A DNA stretch of 64,000 nt. Source: Coriobacteriia bacterium. GTDB lineage: Bacteria > Actinomycetota > Coriobacteriia > Anaerosomatales > JAAXUF01. The notes below the pieces were generated by a model. It searched no databases. It was not told the DNA's origin and was given only the letters and a program-made list of their open reading frames with translations. Position numbers and translations under genes: made by a program. This document shows, piece by piece, positions 42,509-51,443 of this stretch; the stretch's first letter is position 1; every line of letters starts with the position of its first letter. Location of the stretch: contig JAAXUF010000002.1 in NCBI GenBank assembly GCA_013336165.1, positions 1 to 64,000 on the forward strand, written 5' to 3'.

Positions 42509-43093
42509 CTAGCGGATCTCGGCTTCGTGGTCCTTGAGAACGATCGCCAGAAAGGTGCAGGGCTCGCCACCGGTCGCGATCATGCCGTGGCCGCGGCCCG
42601 AGTCGTAGAGCAGCGCATCGCCGGCCGAGAGTTCCTCGATGTGGCCTTCGTAGGCGAAGCGCATGTGCCCGGACACGATGTAGTCGAACTCCTGCCCGAC
42701 GTGTCGGGACAGCTGGATCGGCGCGCCCTGCGCCTCCTCGCTGTACGGCGCGGTCACGAAGAACGGCTCGGCAAGCTTGTGCTTGAAGTTGGGAGCGAGA
42801 TGGCGGTACTCGAAGCTCTCGCGCCGCTTGATGGAGAGTCCCTCGCCTCCGCGCACCACCGAGTAGCCCGTCAGGTGCGGGCCCTCGCCGGTGAGGAGTT
42901 CAATCATGTCGACACCGAACTTCTCGGCGCAGCGGTAGAGGAACGTGAACGACAGGTCCTGCTCGCCGCTCTCCATTTCCACGTACTCGGCGACGCTGCG
43001 GCCGGTGGCGTCGGCCATTTCTTGCATCGTGAGGTCCATGTCCTGGCGCAGTGACCGTATTCGGCTCGCCACCTCGGCGATATTGGGCTCCAT
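42509..43093 (-). CDS. XRE-cupin transcriptional regulator, copy 1
   Basis: A 194-residue regulator: an N-terminal XRE helix-turn-helix (about 5-62, RIRSLRQDMDLTMQEMADAT) and a C-terminal cupin barrel (about 110-185, HVGQEFDYIVSGHMRFAYEG, GDALLYDSGRGHG) that probably binds a small-molecule effector. It precedes acyl-CoA synthetase copy 1, as its relative precedes copy 2, suggesting that each controls its synthetase or the operon between them. GGAGGGAG lies before ATG 43093. Confidence 0.92.
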   Translation of the reverse strand: MEPNIAEVASRIRSLRQDMDLTMQEMADATGRSVAEYVEMESGEQDLSFTFLYRCAEKFGVDMIELLTGEGPHLTGYSVVRGGEGLSIKRRESFEYRHLAPNFKHKLAEPFFVTAPYSEEAQGAPIQLSRHVGQEFDYIVSGHMRFAYEGHIEELSAGDALLYDSGRGHGMIATGGEPCTFLAIVLKDHEAEIR

Positions 43094-43233
43094 GCGTGTC
43101 TCCCTCCGATGCGGAAATGAACTCGTCAAATGCCGTCTGCCGATGCCAGATGCCGCATGCGTGTACGATGTTCGCGACGTATGCGCGGGCGCGCTACAGT
43201 GTAGCAATTCGCTCATCGACAAAGGAGTCCGGC
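43094..43233. promoter_or_regulatory. divergent promoter region between XRE-cupin 1 and the kor cluster
   Basis: 140 bp separate the XRE-cupin gene (minus) from the P-loop ATPase gene (plus). No gene fits here. TACGATGTTCGCGACGTATG (43163-43182) contains an imperfect inverted repeat that could be an operator, but this is weak. AAAGGAG at 43221-43227 is the ribosome site of the next gene. Confidence 0.35.
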
Positions 43234-43956
43234 CTGCACGGCATCCCCGACATCAAGCGGTTCACGATAGTGACCGGCCATTACGGGTGCGGGAAGACCA
43301 ACCTGTCGATCAACCTTGCGCTCGATCTGGCGAAGGAGCACGGCGAGGTCACCCTCGTGGACCTCGACATCGTGAACCCGTACTTCCGCTCCTCGGACTA
43401 CGCGCAGATGCTCGCCGAGCAAGGCGTGCGCGTGATCTCGCCGACGTTCGCGGGGACCACGCTTGAGACGCCATCGCTGTCGGCAGCGGTCTACTCGGCG
43501 TTCGAGAGTGCGGGGGCGGTGATCTTCGATGTCGGAGGCGACGACGCGGGAGCAACGACGCTGGGCCGCTTCTCGCGCGAGATCGCGGCAATCGACTTTT
43601 GTATGCTCTACGTGGTCAACCGCTACCGCAACCTCATCGCCACGCCCGCCGAGGCGGCCGATCTGCTGGCGGAGATCGAAGCCGCGTCGCACCTGCAGGC
43701 AACCGCGGTCGTCAACAACTCGCATCTGCGGGACGAGACCACTGCAGCGACGGTGCTCGACTCCATCGGGTATGCGCGCGAAACGGCCGGGCTTCTCGGC
43801 CTGCCGCTCGCTTTCACCACGGTACCGAAGCGGCTGGCCCACGAGTTCTCGGAAGTGCCGGGCGCCGCGACATATATAGAGAACGCGTATCCTGTTGGAG
43901 TTTACGTTCGCACCCCCTGGGAGAGCGATCCCGGGGTGGACGAGGAGGTCATGTAG
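43234..43956 (+). CDS. P-loop ATPase of the CobQ/MinD-like type
   Basis: About 240 residues. The P-loop is FTIVTGHYGCGKTNLSINLA near the N-terminus, with VTLVDLDIVNPYFRSSD (Walker A'-like Asp) and VIFDVGGDDAG downstream. Homologues often sit beside 2-oxoacid:ferredoxin oxidoreductase genes in anaerobes, perhaps as assembly ATPases; this is inference. No ATG, GTG or TTG fits: after AAAGGAG the only candidate at proper spacing (6 nt) is CTG 43234. It is followed by the ferredoxin subunit 4 nt later. Confidence 0.82.
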   Translation: MHGIPDIKRFTIVTGHYGCGKTNLSINLALDLAKEHGEVTLVDLDIVNPYFRSSDYAQMLAEQGVRVISPTFAGTTLETPSLSAAVYSAFESAGAVIFDVGGDDAGATTLGRFSREIAAIDFCMLYVVNRYRNLIATPAEAADLLAEIEAASHLQATAVVNNSHLRDETTAATVLDSIGYARETAGLLGLPLAFTTVPKRLAHEFSEVPGAATYIENAYPVGVYVRTPWESDPGVDEEVM

Positions 43957-43960
43957 AACG

Positions 43961-44167
43961 ATGCCGAGAATCATCGTGGACGAGCGCTATTGCAAGGGAT
44001 GCGGGCTGTGCGTGGACGTGTGTCCGCGCCACATCATCGCCCTGGATCCCGAGAAGATGACAGACAAGGGGTACCGCCCAGCCATGCTCACAGACGAGTC
44101 GCAATGCACCGGTTGCGCCACGTGCGCGCTGATGTGCCCCGACGTGGCGATCACGGTCGAAAGATAG
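43961..44167 (+). CDS. korD: 2-oxoacid:ferredoxin oxidoreductase, ferredoxin (delta) subunit
   Basis: A 68-residue two-cluster ferredoxin: CKGCGLCVDVCP near residue 11 and CTGCATCALMCP near residue 48. It passes electrons from the thiamine-bound intermediate to free ferredoxin. It is the first of four subunit genes in the order delta, alpha, beta, gamma. ATG 43961 is chosen within a longer frame because it gives the family's normal start (PRIIVDERYCKGCGLC). Confidence 0.92.
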   Translation: MPRIIVDERYCKGCGLCVDVCPRHIIALDPEKMTDKGYRPAMLTDESQCTGCATCALMCPDVAITVER

Positions 44168-44177
44168 GATGTGCCAA

Positions 44178-45272
44178 GTGTCCGATAAAGTACTCATGAA
44201 GGGTAACGAGGCGCTGGCCGAGTCCGCCATCCGTGCGGGCTGCCGCTTCTTCTTCGGCTACCCGATCACCCCGCAGACCGAGCTCGCCGCCTACATGGCC
44301 AAGCGCATGCCCAAGGAGAACGGCACCTATCTGCAGGCCGAGAGCGAGATCGCCGCGATCAACATGGTGTATGGCGCTTCGGCCGCCGGGGCACGCGCCA
44401 TGACGTCGTCAAGCTCGCCGGGCATCTCGCTCAAAGCCGAGGGTATCTCGTACCTGGCCGGCGCCGACCTGCCCAGCGTCATCATCAACGTGCAGCGCGG
44501 CGGCCCGGGCCTGGGCGGCATCCAGCCGTCGCAGTCCGACTACTGGCAGGCCACACGCGCGACCGGCCACGGCGACTTCCATGTCATCGTGCTGGCGCCG
44601 TCGACGGTGCAGGAGATGGCCGACTACGTCTACGACGCCTTCGATCTGGCCGACAAGTACCGCACACCCGTCATGGTGCTCGCCGACGGCATGCTCGGCC
44701 AGATGATGGAGCCGCTGGTCCTGCCCGAGCGCAAGACCTCGCTTCCCGAGAAGCCTTGGGCCGCAACCGGCCACCGCCACCAACGCGCCCACAACGTCGT
44801 GAACTCGCTCCACCTGCAGCCGGAGGACCTCGAGGTCACCAACATCGAGCGCTTCGAGCGCTACGAGGTCATCAAGGCGACCGAGCAGCGCGCCGAGACC
44901 TACCTGACCGAGGACGCCGACATCGTGCTGGTCGCCTTCGGCGCCTGCGCGCGCATCGCCCGCAGCGCCGTGAGCAAGGCGCGCGCGGAAGGGATCAAGG
45001 CCGGCCTCATCCGCCCGATCACGCTGTGGCCGTTCCCGGTCGACACAATTGAGCGTTGCGTGGACACCGCTAGAGCGTTCCTCACTGTGGAGATGAACAT
45101 GGGCCAGATGGTCGACGACGTGCGCCTCGCCGTGAACGGGCGCAAGCCGGTCGAGTTCTTCGGGCGCGCCGGCGGCATCATTCCCACGCCGCTTGAAACG
45201 CTCGCTCGCGTCGAAGCTCTCGCCGAGAAGGTCGGCGCGGCCGCTCCAGAGAATGTGGGAGGTGCCAACTGA
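44178..45272 (+). CDS. korA: 2-oxoacid:ferredoxin oxidoreductase, alpha subunit
   Basis: A 364-residue pyrimidine-binding subunit: SDKVLMKGNEALAESAI at the start, CRFFFGYPITPQTELAAYM, QAESEIAAINMVYGASAAGA and RGGPGLGGIQPSQSDYW. This pattern fits the VorB/KorA family, which uses 2-oxoglutarate or branched-chain 2-oxoacids; the substrate cannot be fixed from sequence. GTG 44178 (after AGGA at 8 nt) gives the usual family start; ATG 44169 is an alternative. Confidence 0.93.
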   Translation: MSDKVLMKGNEALAESAIRAGCRFFFGYPITPQTELAAYMAKRMPKENGTYLQAESEIAAINMVYGASAAGARAMTSSSSPGISLKAEGISYLAGADLPSVIINVQRGGPGLGGIQPSQSDYWQATRATGHGDFHVIVLAPSTVQEMADYVYDAFDLADKYRTPVMVLADGMLGQMMEPLVLPERKTSLPEKPWAATGHRHQRAHNVVNSLHLQPEDLEVTNIERFERYEVIKATEQRAETYLTEDADIVLVAFGACARIARSAVSKARAEGIKAGLIRPITLWPFPVDTIERCVDTARAFLTVEMNMGQMVDDVRLAVNGRKPVEFFGRAGGIIPTPLETLARVEALAEKVGAAAPENVGGAN

Positions 45273-46081
45273 TGGAGACCATCTTCGAGCGCCCTCATGC
45301 GCTTTCCGACCCGCAGTTCTCATACTGTCCCGGTTGCACGCACGGCATCATACACAGACTCGTTGCCGAGACACTCGACGAACTGGGCATTGAGGGAACC
45401 ACTGTGGGTATCGCCCCGGTAGGCTGCTCAGTGCTTGCCTACGATTTCTTCGCCTGCGACATGGTCCAAGCTGCGCACGGGCGCGCGCCTGCGGTCGCCA
45501 CCGGGCTCAAGCGCGTGATGCCGGACAACGTCGTTTTCGCATACCAGGGAGACGGCGACCTCGCCTCGATCGGCATGGCCGAGACCGTGCACGCCGCCAC
45601 GCGCGGCGAGAAGATCACCGTCATCTTCGTCAACAACGCCATCTACGGCATGACCGGAGGCCAGATGGCCCCCACATCGCTGCCAAACCAGGTGACTCAG
45701 ACGAGCCCCTACGGCCGCGACGTGAACACCGCGGGCTTCCCGATCCGCGTGTGCGAGCTGCTCTCAACCCTGGACGGCGTAGCGCTCGCGCAGCGAGTGA
45801 GCGTGGACTCGCCCAAAAACGTACGTGCCGCCAAGAAGGCCATCAAGAAGGCGTTCGAGTACCAGATCGAGGGCGTGGGCTACACCATCATCGAGGTGGT
45901 TTCCACGTGCCCCACAAACTGGGGGCTCTCCCCCACCGACGCCCTGCAGTGGCTGCGGGACAACATGCTTCCGTACTACCCGCTGGGCGTCTACAAGGAC
46001 GTGAAGGCCGAAGGCTTCGCGAATATCGCCGAAGCCGCATCCGCGAAGGCCGCCTGCCTCGCCGAGGGAGGCGCGCGCTGA
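45272..46081 (+). CDS. korB: 2-oxoacid:ferredoxin oxidoreductase, beta (TPP-binding) subunit
   Basis: A 269-residue subunit that binds thiamine diphosphate: YCPGCTHGIIHRLVAETLDE, VGIAPVGCSVLAYDFF, the GDGDLASIG motif with FVNNAIYGMTGGQMAPT as the TPP/Mg site, and TCPTNWGLSPTDALQWL. The conserved CPGC that precedes many KorB/VorA proteins is intact. Its ATG overlaps the alpha stop (TGATG) and its own stop overlaps the gamma start, so all are translationally coupled. Confidence 0.95.
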   Translation: METIFERPHALSDPQFSYCPGCTHGIIHRLVAETLDELGIEGTTVGIAPVGCSVLAYDFFACDMVQAAHGRAPAVATGLKRVMPDNVVFAYQGDGDLASIGMAETVHAATRGEKITVIFVNNAIYGMTGGQMAPTSLPNQVTQTSPYGRDVNTAGFPIRVCELLSTLDGVALAQRVSVDSPKNVRAAKKAIKKAFEYQIEGVGYTIIEVVSTCPTNWGLSPTDALQWLRDNMLPYYPLGVYKDVKAEGFANIAEAASAKAACLAEGGAR

Positions 46082-46617
46082 TGGGTAAGCCTCTCAACCT
46101 GCTGCTTGCCGGCTTTGGCGGCCAGGGCGTGCTGTTCACCGGCAAGCTCATCGCGTACGCCGGGCTCATCGAGGGTCGCGAGCTCTCGTGGTTGCCGTCG
46201 TACGGCCCCGAGATGCGCGGCGGCACCGCCAACTGCAGCGTATGTCTCTCCGACGAACCCATCGGCTCGCCGCTCGTGCTCGAACCGGACGTGCTCATCG
46301 CGATGAACCAGCCGTCACTCGACAAGTTCTTCGCCGACGTCGTGCCCGGCGGCCTCGTAATCGTCGACAGCACGATGATCGCCACCGTCCCCGAGCGCGA
46401 CGATGTGACGGTCATCCGAGTCCCCGCCACGCAGCTTGCCGAGGACTCGGGACTCAAGGGCCTTGCAAACGTCATCCTCGCCGGCAGGCTGTTCAATGAG
46501 ATCGGCTTCTGCGGTCGCGACACGCTCGATGGCGCCCTGGTCAAGTGCATTCCCGCACGAAAAGCCGAGATGCTCGAGTTAAACCGCAAGGCACTTGAGA
46601 TTGGCATGAAGAGCTAG
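46081..46617 (+). CDS. korC: 2-oxoacid:ferredoxin oxidoreductase, gamma subunit
   Basis: A 178-residue subunit of the POR gamma domain: LLLAGFGGQGVLFTGKLIAY, SWLPSYGPEMRGGTANCSV and the CoA-site region. GGGAGG 8 nt upstream supports ATG 46081. With delta, alpha and beta it completes a four-subunit oxidoreductase interconverting a 2-oxoacid and acyl-CoA with ferredoxin and CO2. Confidence 0.95.
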   Translation: MGKPLNLLLAGFGGQGVLFTGKLIAYAGLIEGRELSWLPSYGPEMRGGTANCSVCLSDEPIGSPLVLEPDVLIAMNQPSLDKFFADVVPGGLVIVDSTMIATVPERDDVTVIRVPATQLAEDSGLKGLANVILAGRLFNEIGFCGRDTLDGALVKCIPARKAEMLELNRKALEIGMKS

Positions 46618-46642
46618 GGCGATAACGGAAGGGGCCTGCCAC

Positions 46643-47194
46643 ATGACCACCGAGTTCACGGAGATTGGCCTGCGCATCAAGGGCCTGCGTGAGGCGTGCG
46701 ACATCACCCGCGAGGAGCTCGCCGGAGAGCTGGGCGTCTCGGCCGAGACCTACGCCTCCTATGAGGAGACCGGCGCCGACGTGCCTATCTCGGCGATCTA
46801 CCACATTGCGAACAGGTTCGGGGTGGACCTGACCGAGATTCTCACCGGCACCCGCGCCAAGCTCGACACCTACCAGGTGGTCGAGGCCGGCGGCGGGCGC
46901 ACCGTCGACCGCTACCCCGGCTACCACTACGAGGACCTCGCCTGGCGGTTCAACCACAAGATCATGCAGCCGCTGTTGGTCACCCTCGACCCGACCGACG
47001 AGCCCGCCGAGCCGGTCACGCACAGCGGCCAAGAGTTCAATCTCGTGCTCGCGGGATCGATCGTATTGACCTTCGATGACAAGGAACTGGTGCTCAACGC
47101 CGGCGACAGTATCTACTTCAACCCGACCCACCCGCACGGCCAGAAGTGCAACGGCAACGTGCCCGCCATGTTTGTCACGATCATCGCCGAGTAG
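46643..47194 (+). CDS. XRE-cupin transcriptional regulator, copy 2
   Basis: A 183-residue paralogue of the regulator at 42.5-43.1 kb: XRE domain (IGLRIKGLREACDITREEL..., ETYASYEETGADV) and cupin domain (THSGQEFNLVLAGSIVLTF, GDSIYFNPTHPHGQ). It lies 25 nt after korC and 48 nt before acyl-CoA synthetase copy 2, all on the plus strand, so it is probably in the same transcript and may sense a CoA ester or acid. Confidence 0.92.
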   Translation: MTTEFTEIGLRIKGLREACDITREELAGELGVSAETYASYEETGADVPISAIYHIANRFGVDLTEILTGTRAKLDTYQVVEAGGGRTVDRYPGYHYEDLAWRFNHKIMQPLLVTLDPTDEPAEPVTHSGQEFNLVLAGSIVLTFDDKELVLNAGDSIYFNPTHPHGQKCNGNVPAMFVTIIAE

Positions 47195-47241
47195 CCGCAC
47201 CACCCGTCAGCAACCGCCCCTAACAGGAGACGCCCGGGACC

Positions 47242-48915
47242 ATGGATCACATACTCAGGAAGTACTGCCCCCGCATCGAGTTCGACTCCTACGAGGACTT
47301 CGCCGAGAACTTCCGGATTGTCCCGCCCGAGAACTTCAACTTCGCCTACGACGTGGTGGACGAGTGGGCTCGCGTCGAGCCGACGAAGCGCGCCCTCCTG
47401 TGGTGCGACGACGACGGCAACGAGGAGACGTTCACCTTCAACGACCTGATGCGCCTCTCCAACCAGGCCGCCAATGCGTTTGCGGGGCTCGGCGTCAAGA
47501 AGGGCTCCGTCGTCATGGTGATCTGTCGCCGCCGCTGGGAGTATTGGGTGGTTGCGACGGCGCTGTGCAAGATCGGCGCGATCCTCATCCCGGCGTCACT
47601 CCAGCTCACGAAGAAGGACATCGTCTACCGCGCCGCGAGTGCAGGCGTCGAGATGATGGTCTGCGTGGCCGATGAATACGTGCTCGCCCAGGTCGAGGCT
47701 GCGATGCCCGATGCACCGACGATCAAAAATCTGGTCATCGTCGCAGGGCAGCGCGAAGGCTGGCACGGCTTCAACTGGCTCCTATCGACGTCCGACGATG
47801 AGTGGATCCGCCCCACGGGCGACGAGGCCACCCGCAACGAAGACACGATGCTCATCTACTTCACCTCCGGAACCACCGGCCTGGCAAAGATGGTGTGCCA
47901 TAACTTCACCCATCCTCTCGGCCACATCATCACCGCGAGGTACTGGCAACAGGTCAAGGAGAACGCACTGCACCTGAGCGTATCGGACTCCGGATGGGCG
48001 AAGTTCGGCTGGGGCAAGATCTACGGGCAGTGGATCTGCGGCGCGACCATCTTCGGCTACGACATGAAGAAGTTCGTGCCTACGACGCTCATGCAGAAGG
48101 TGCAAGACTACAAGCTCACGACGTTTTGTGCGCCCCCGACCATGTACCGCTTCATGCTGCAGGAGGATGTCTCGGCGTTCGACATGTCCTCTGTCGAGAA
48201 CTGGACCACCGCCGGCGAGCCGCTCAACCCCGAGGTCACCAAGCAGTGGCTCGAACTGACCGGCAAGAGGATCCGCGAGGGCTTTGGCCAGACCGAGTCG
48301 GTCGTGCTGGTCGCTACATTCCCTTGGGTCGAACCCAAACCGGGCTCTATGGGTAAGCCGTCGCCGCTGTACAACATGAAGCTCATCGACGAGGACGGCC
48401 GCGTCTGCGAGGACGGCGAAGAGGGCGAGATCTGCGTCACCGGCCTCAAGGATGCGTATCCGCCAGGACTCTTCAGGGGCTACTACCGCGATGCCGAGAT
48501 GACCGAGAAGGCCGTGGGCGGCAACTACTACAACACCAAAGACGTCGCCTGGCGCGACTCTGACGGCTACCACTTCTTCGTGGGCCGCAACGACGACGTG
48601 ATCAAGTGCTCCGGCTACCGCATCGGCCCATTCGAGGTGGAGAGCGCGCTCATTGAGCACCCGGCGGTCGTCGAATGCGCAGTCACCGCAGCGCCTGATC
48701 CTGTGCGCGGCCTGGTGGTCAAAGCGACCGTGGTCCTTGCAAAAGGCTGGGAGCCCAGCGACGCACTCGTCAAGGAGCTGCAGAACCATGTGAAGACAAC
48801 GACGGCGCCGTACAAGTACCCGCGCATCGTGGAGTTCGTGGACGAGCTGCCCAAGACCCTCGGCGGCAAGATCATGCGCGCGCAGATCAGGCAGGAGAGT
48901 GGGGTAAAGGAGTAA
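47242..48915 (+). CDS. AMP-forming acyl-CoA synthetase, copy 2
   Basis: A 557-residue paralogue of copy 1: IYFTSGTTGLAKM (AMP-binding), EGFGQTESVV, GYHFFVGRNDDVIKCSGYRIG and PKTLGGKIMRAQIR with the catalytic Lys. The two copies share the N-terminal pattern (DDFNFGYDVVDDIAE versus ENFNFAYDVVDEWAR). Beside the kor genes it could supply acyl-CoA for reductive carboxylation or capture acids released by amino-acid fermentation; direction is not known. Confidence 0.93.
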   Translation: MDHILRKYCPRIEFDSYEDFAENFRIVPPENFNFAYDVVDEWARVEPTKRALLWCDDDGNEETFTFNDLMRLSNQAANAFAGLGVKKGSVVMVICRRRWEYWVVATALCKIGAILIPASLQLTKKDIVYRAASAGVEMMVCVADEYVLAQVEAAMPDAPTIKNLVIVAGQREGWHGFNWLLSTSDDEWIRPTGDEATRNEDTMLIYFTSGTTGLAKMVCHNFTHPLGHIITARYWQQVKENALHLSVSDSGWAKFGWGKIYGQWICGATIFGYDMKKFVPTTLMQKVQDYKLTTFCAPPTMYRFMLQEDVSAFDMSSVENWTTAGEPLNPEVTKQWLELTGKRIREGFGQTESVVLVATFPWVEPKPGSMGKPSPLYNMKLIDEDGRVCEDGEEGEICVTGLKDAYPPGLFRGYYRDAEMTEKAVGGNYYNTKDVAWRDSDGYHFFVGRNDDVIKCSGYRIGPFEVESALIEHPAVVECAVTAAPDPVRGLVVKATVVLAKGWEPSDALVKELQNHVKTTTAPYKYPRIVEFVDELPKTLGGKIMRAQIRQESGVKE

Positions 48916-48983
48916 TACGCCGATCCGGCCGGCTAGCCGGTTGCGGCGGCGCACAAACAACCTCGCGAAGGTGGTGGTCTGTC

Positions 48984-50552
48984 TTGAACCTGAGACGCTT
49001 TGCGACAGCAGGAGGCGGCTTCCCCTTCGCGACGCTCCTAGTCGCGCTGACGACGCTTGCGCTGCTGCCGTTTCGGCCACTGCTGACATCGTCGACCGTT
49101 ATGCTGCTCTATGTCCCGGTGATCATCACGATCGCACGCCTGACAGGCGTGAAGAGCTCGACCTTCTCGGCTGTGTTTGCCTTCCTCCTGCTCGATCTGG
49201 TGTTCGTCCCTCCCTACTACCGGCTCACAGTCGCGTCGCTCGCCGAGTGGCTCGGACTCATCGTGTTCTTCTTCGTCGCGCTCATCTCCGGGCAGCAGAC
49301 CGCGCAGCTTCGCAAGCGTGAACAGCTCGCCGTTCGCCGACAGGAAGAGCTCGCCCTTCTCAACAGCCTCGCGTTCAGGATCGCCTCCGAGAAGGGCGTG
49401 GGCGACATCGCCGAATTCATCGTCACTCAAGTTACCGACGTTCTTAAGGCCCGGCGGACCGCCCTATATGTGGAACAGCCCGAAGACCGCTCGCCGCAGT
49501 GCCTTGCGCAAGCGGGAGCGTCTGACGAGTCCGAGGGCGAGCGAGAGCTGGTGAGCTGGGTGATGCGCACCAGCAAGGCCATCGGCATGCCGTCCTCTCA
49601 CAGCGTGCCCTACGATCTGCGTCTCGTATCGGTTGGCGCCGCCGAGGCTGTTCCCGGAGTCACTGCCAGAGGCATCTTCCTTCCTTTGCAGACCTCCGCT
49701 AGTCTCGAAGGCGTGCTGTTCGTCGAACCCGCTACCCATGGGGAGCCTCTTCCTTCCGACGACGCACGACTTCTCGCAGCCGTCGCCAATCTTGCCGCCA
49801 CCTCACTGGAGCGCCAGCGTCTTGAGGCAGAAGCGTCGCACGCCGAGGCTTTGCAAGAGGCCGACCGCCTCAAGTCAACGCTCGTCAGCTCTGTCTCTCA
49901 CGAGCTCAAGACGCCGCTGGCCGCCGCGACCGCGCGCATCACGGGCCTCATCGATGAAGAAGGTTCGTGCGACTCCGCACGCATGCACGAGGAGCTCACT
50001 GCAGTGGCCGAAGACCTCGGGCGCCTCAACGACTCAATCGGCGACCTGCTCGACCTGTCGCGCCTGGAGTCCGACGCTTGGCAGCCGCGCTTTGAAGAGT
50101 ACGACGTGCACGATATCCTCGGCACGGTGCTCTCGCGTCTGACGACCGCTCAGCGCGATCGGATGCGTTTCGATCTGCCGGATGATGTGCCCACGATCCA
50201 CGCAGACTTCTCTCAACTTGCACGCGCTCTTTCAAACGTGGTCGAAAACGCACTGGAATACTCGCCCCAGGGCAGTCCCGTCAGCGTTCATTCCCGCCTT
50301 GTTGGTGACTGCGTGGAGATCGTCGTCGACGATCTCGGCCCCGGAGTGTCCGATGCCGAGAAGACCCGCGTCTTCGAGAAGTTCTATCGCGGCAAGGCCT
50401 CGGCGAGCACCCCGTCGGGCACCGGCCTCGGGCTGGCGATCGCATCCGAAATCGTCCGCACACACGGCGGATCGCTTACGATTGAAGATGCGCCCCGCGT
50501 TGGCGCCCGATTTATCCTGTCGATACCGCGCGGCGAGATGGAGACCGAGTGA
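48984..50552 (+). CDS. kdpD: KdpD C-terminal half: sensor histidine kinase (DUF4118-GAF-HisKA-HATPase)
   Basis: A 522-residue membrane sensor kinase corresponding to the C-terminal part of KdpD. About 15-110 hold four membrane spans with VPVIITIARLTGVKSSTFSA and DLVFVPPYYRLTVASLAEW, typical of the KdpD DUF4118 domain. A GAF-like domain (about 125-285) follows, then the H-box SSVSHELKTPL and the ATP-binding GTGLGLAIA. The N-terminal KdpD kinase/USP region is absent and is encoded separately at 56-57.2 kb. TTG 48984 is the start; the stop overlaps kdpE. Confidence 0.88.
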   Translation: MNLRRFATAGGGFPFATLLVALTTLALLPFRPLLTSSTVMLLYVPVIITIARLTGVKSSTFSAVFAFLLLDLVFVPPYYRLTVASLAEWLGLIVFFFVALISGQQTAQLRKREQLAVRRQEELALLNSLAFRIASEKGVGDIAEFIVTQVTDVLKARRTALYVEQPEDRSPQCLAQAGASDESEGERELVSWVMRTSKAIGMPSSHSVPYDLRLVSVGAAEAVPGVTARGIFLPLQTSASLEGVLFVEPATHGEPLPSDDARLLAAVANLAATSLERQRLEAEASHAEALQEADRLKSTLVSSVSHELKTPLAAATARITGLIDEEGSCDSARMHEELTAVAEDLGRLNDSIGDLLDLSRLESDAWQPRFEEYDVHDILGTVLSRLTTAQRDRMRFDLPDDVPTIHADFSQLARALSNVVENALEYSPQGSPVSVHSRLVGDCVEIVVDDLGPGVSDAEKTRVFEKFYRGKASASTPSGTGLGLAIASEIVRTHGGSLTIEDAPRVGARFILSIPRGEMETE

Positions 50553-51259
50553 CCCTCGAAGGCGCACCGCAGCGCTCACAGCGCGTCCTCGTCATCGATG
50601 ACGAGGTGCAGATCCGTCGCGCCCTCAAGTCCGTTCTGCAGGTGCGCAACTACGAGGTCGATCTCGCCGAGACCGCCGAGGAAGGTCTGGAGCTCACAGC
50701 CACGCGCACACCGGACATCATCATCCTGGATCTGACGCTGCCGGGGATGAGCGGCCTTGAGGCGTGCCGCCGACTGCGCGAGTGGTACCGCGGCCCGATC
50801 CTGATCCTGTCTGTTCGCAACGGCGATGACGACAAGATCGCCGCGCTGGACCTTGGCGCCGACGACTACCTCACCAAGCCGTTCTCAACCGGCGAGTTGC
50901 TCGCACGTGTCAGAGCACTTCTGCGTCGTGTTCAGGGGCAGGACGCTTCAACCACTGAGATACGATCCGGCGATCTTGTAATCGATCTTGCCAAGCGTAC
51001 CGTGAGTGTCAGAAACGAGCCCATTCACCTCACGCGAATTGAGTTCGACATTCTTGCCCTTCTCGCCCGCAACGCGGGACGTGTTGTCACTTCGCACATG
51101 CTGCTCGGCACCGTATGGGGACCCGAGTATGTGGGCGACACACAGACCCTACGCGTTCATGTATCGCACCTGCGACGCAAGATCGAGGCTCCTGGCGACG
51201 TCTCACGCCATATCCTCACCGAGCCCGGAGTGGGTTTCCGCTTCACTGAGCCCGAGTAG
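50549..51259 (+). CDS. kdpE: KdpE response regulator
   Basis: A 236-residue OmpR-type regulator: receiver domain (VLVIDDEVQIRRAL, phospho-Asp in IIILDLTLPGMSG, ADDYLTKPF) and a winged-helix DNA-binding domain (LTRIEFDILALLARNAGRVV, HVSHLRRKIE). Its GTG overlaps the kinase stop by 4 nt (GTGA), confirming they are a pair. It should activate the kdpFABC genes that follow when potassium is scarce. Confidence 0.95.
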   Translation: MTLEGAPQRSQRVLVIDDEVQIRRALKSVLQVRNYEVDLAETAEEGLELTATRTPDIIILDLTLPGMSGLEACRRLREWYRGPILILSVRNGDDDKIAALDLGADDYLTKPFSTGELLARVRALLRRVQGQDASTTEIRSGDLVIDLAKRTVSVRNEPIHLTRIEFDILALLARNAGRVVTSHMLLGTVWGPEYVGDTQTLRVHVSHLRRKIEAPGDVSRHILTEPGVGFRFTEPE

Positions 51260-51374
51260 TCCGCCGCCATCACCATCGCGCCGCTCTGCGAATCTTCGCG
51301 GAAACTTCACAGGGCACCTCGCCCCCTTCACGCATCCTGAACACGCCCCTGCCCATACTGGAACGTGCAGTTGG

Positions 51375-51397
51375 GCCGTCTCGATTGCCGAGACGGC
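51375..51397 (+). promoter_or_regulatory. hairpin in the kdpFABC leader
   Basis: GCCGTCTCG (51375-51383) and CGAGACGGC (51389-51397) form a perfect 9-bp stem with a 5-nt loop, 46 nt before the first kdp small ORF. The 184-bp gap after kdpE probably holds the kdpFABC promoter. The stem may be an operator for KdpE or an RNA element; no T-run follows and I do not recognise the c-di-AMP riboswitch consensus. Confidence 0.45.
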
Positions 51398-51443
51398 AGA
51401 CGGGTCGCCGACTCGCCTCTGACGACCAGGAAGGACGGGCACA

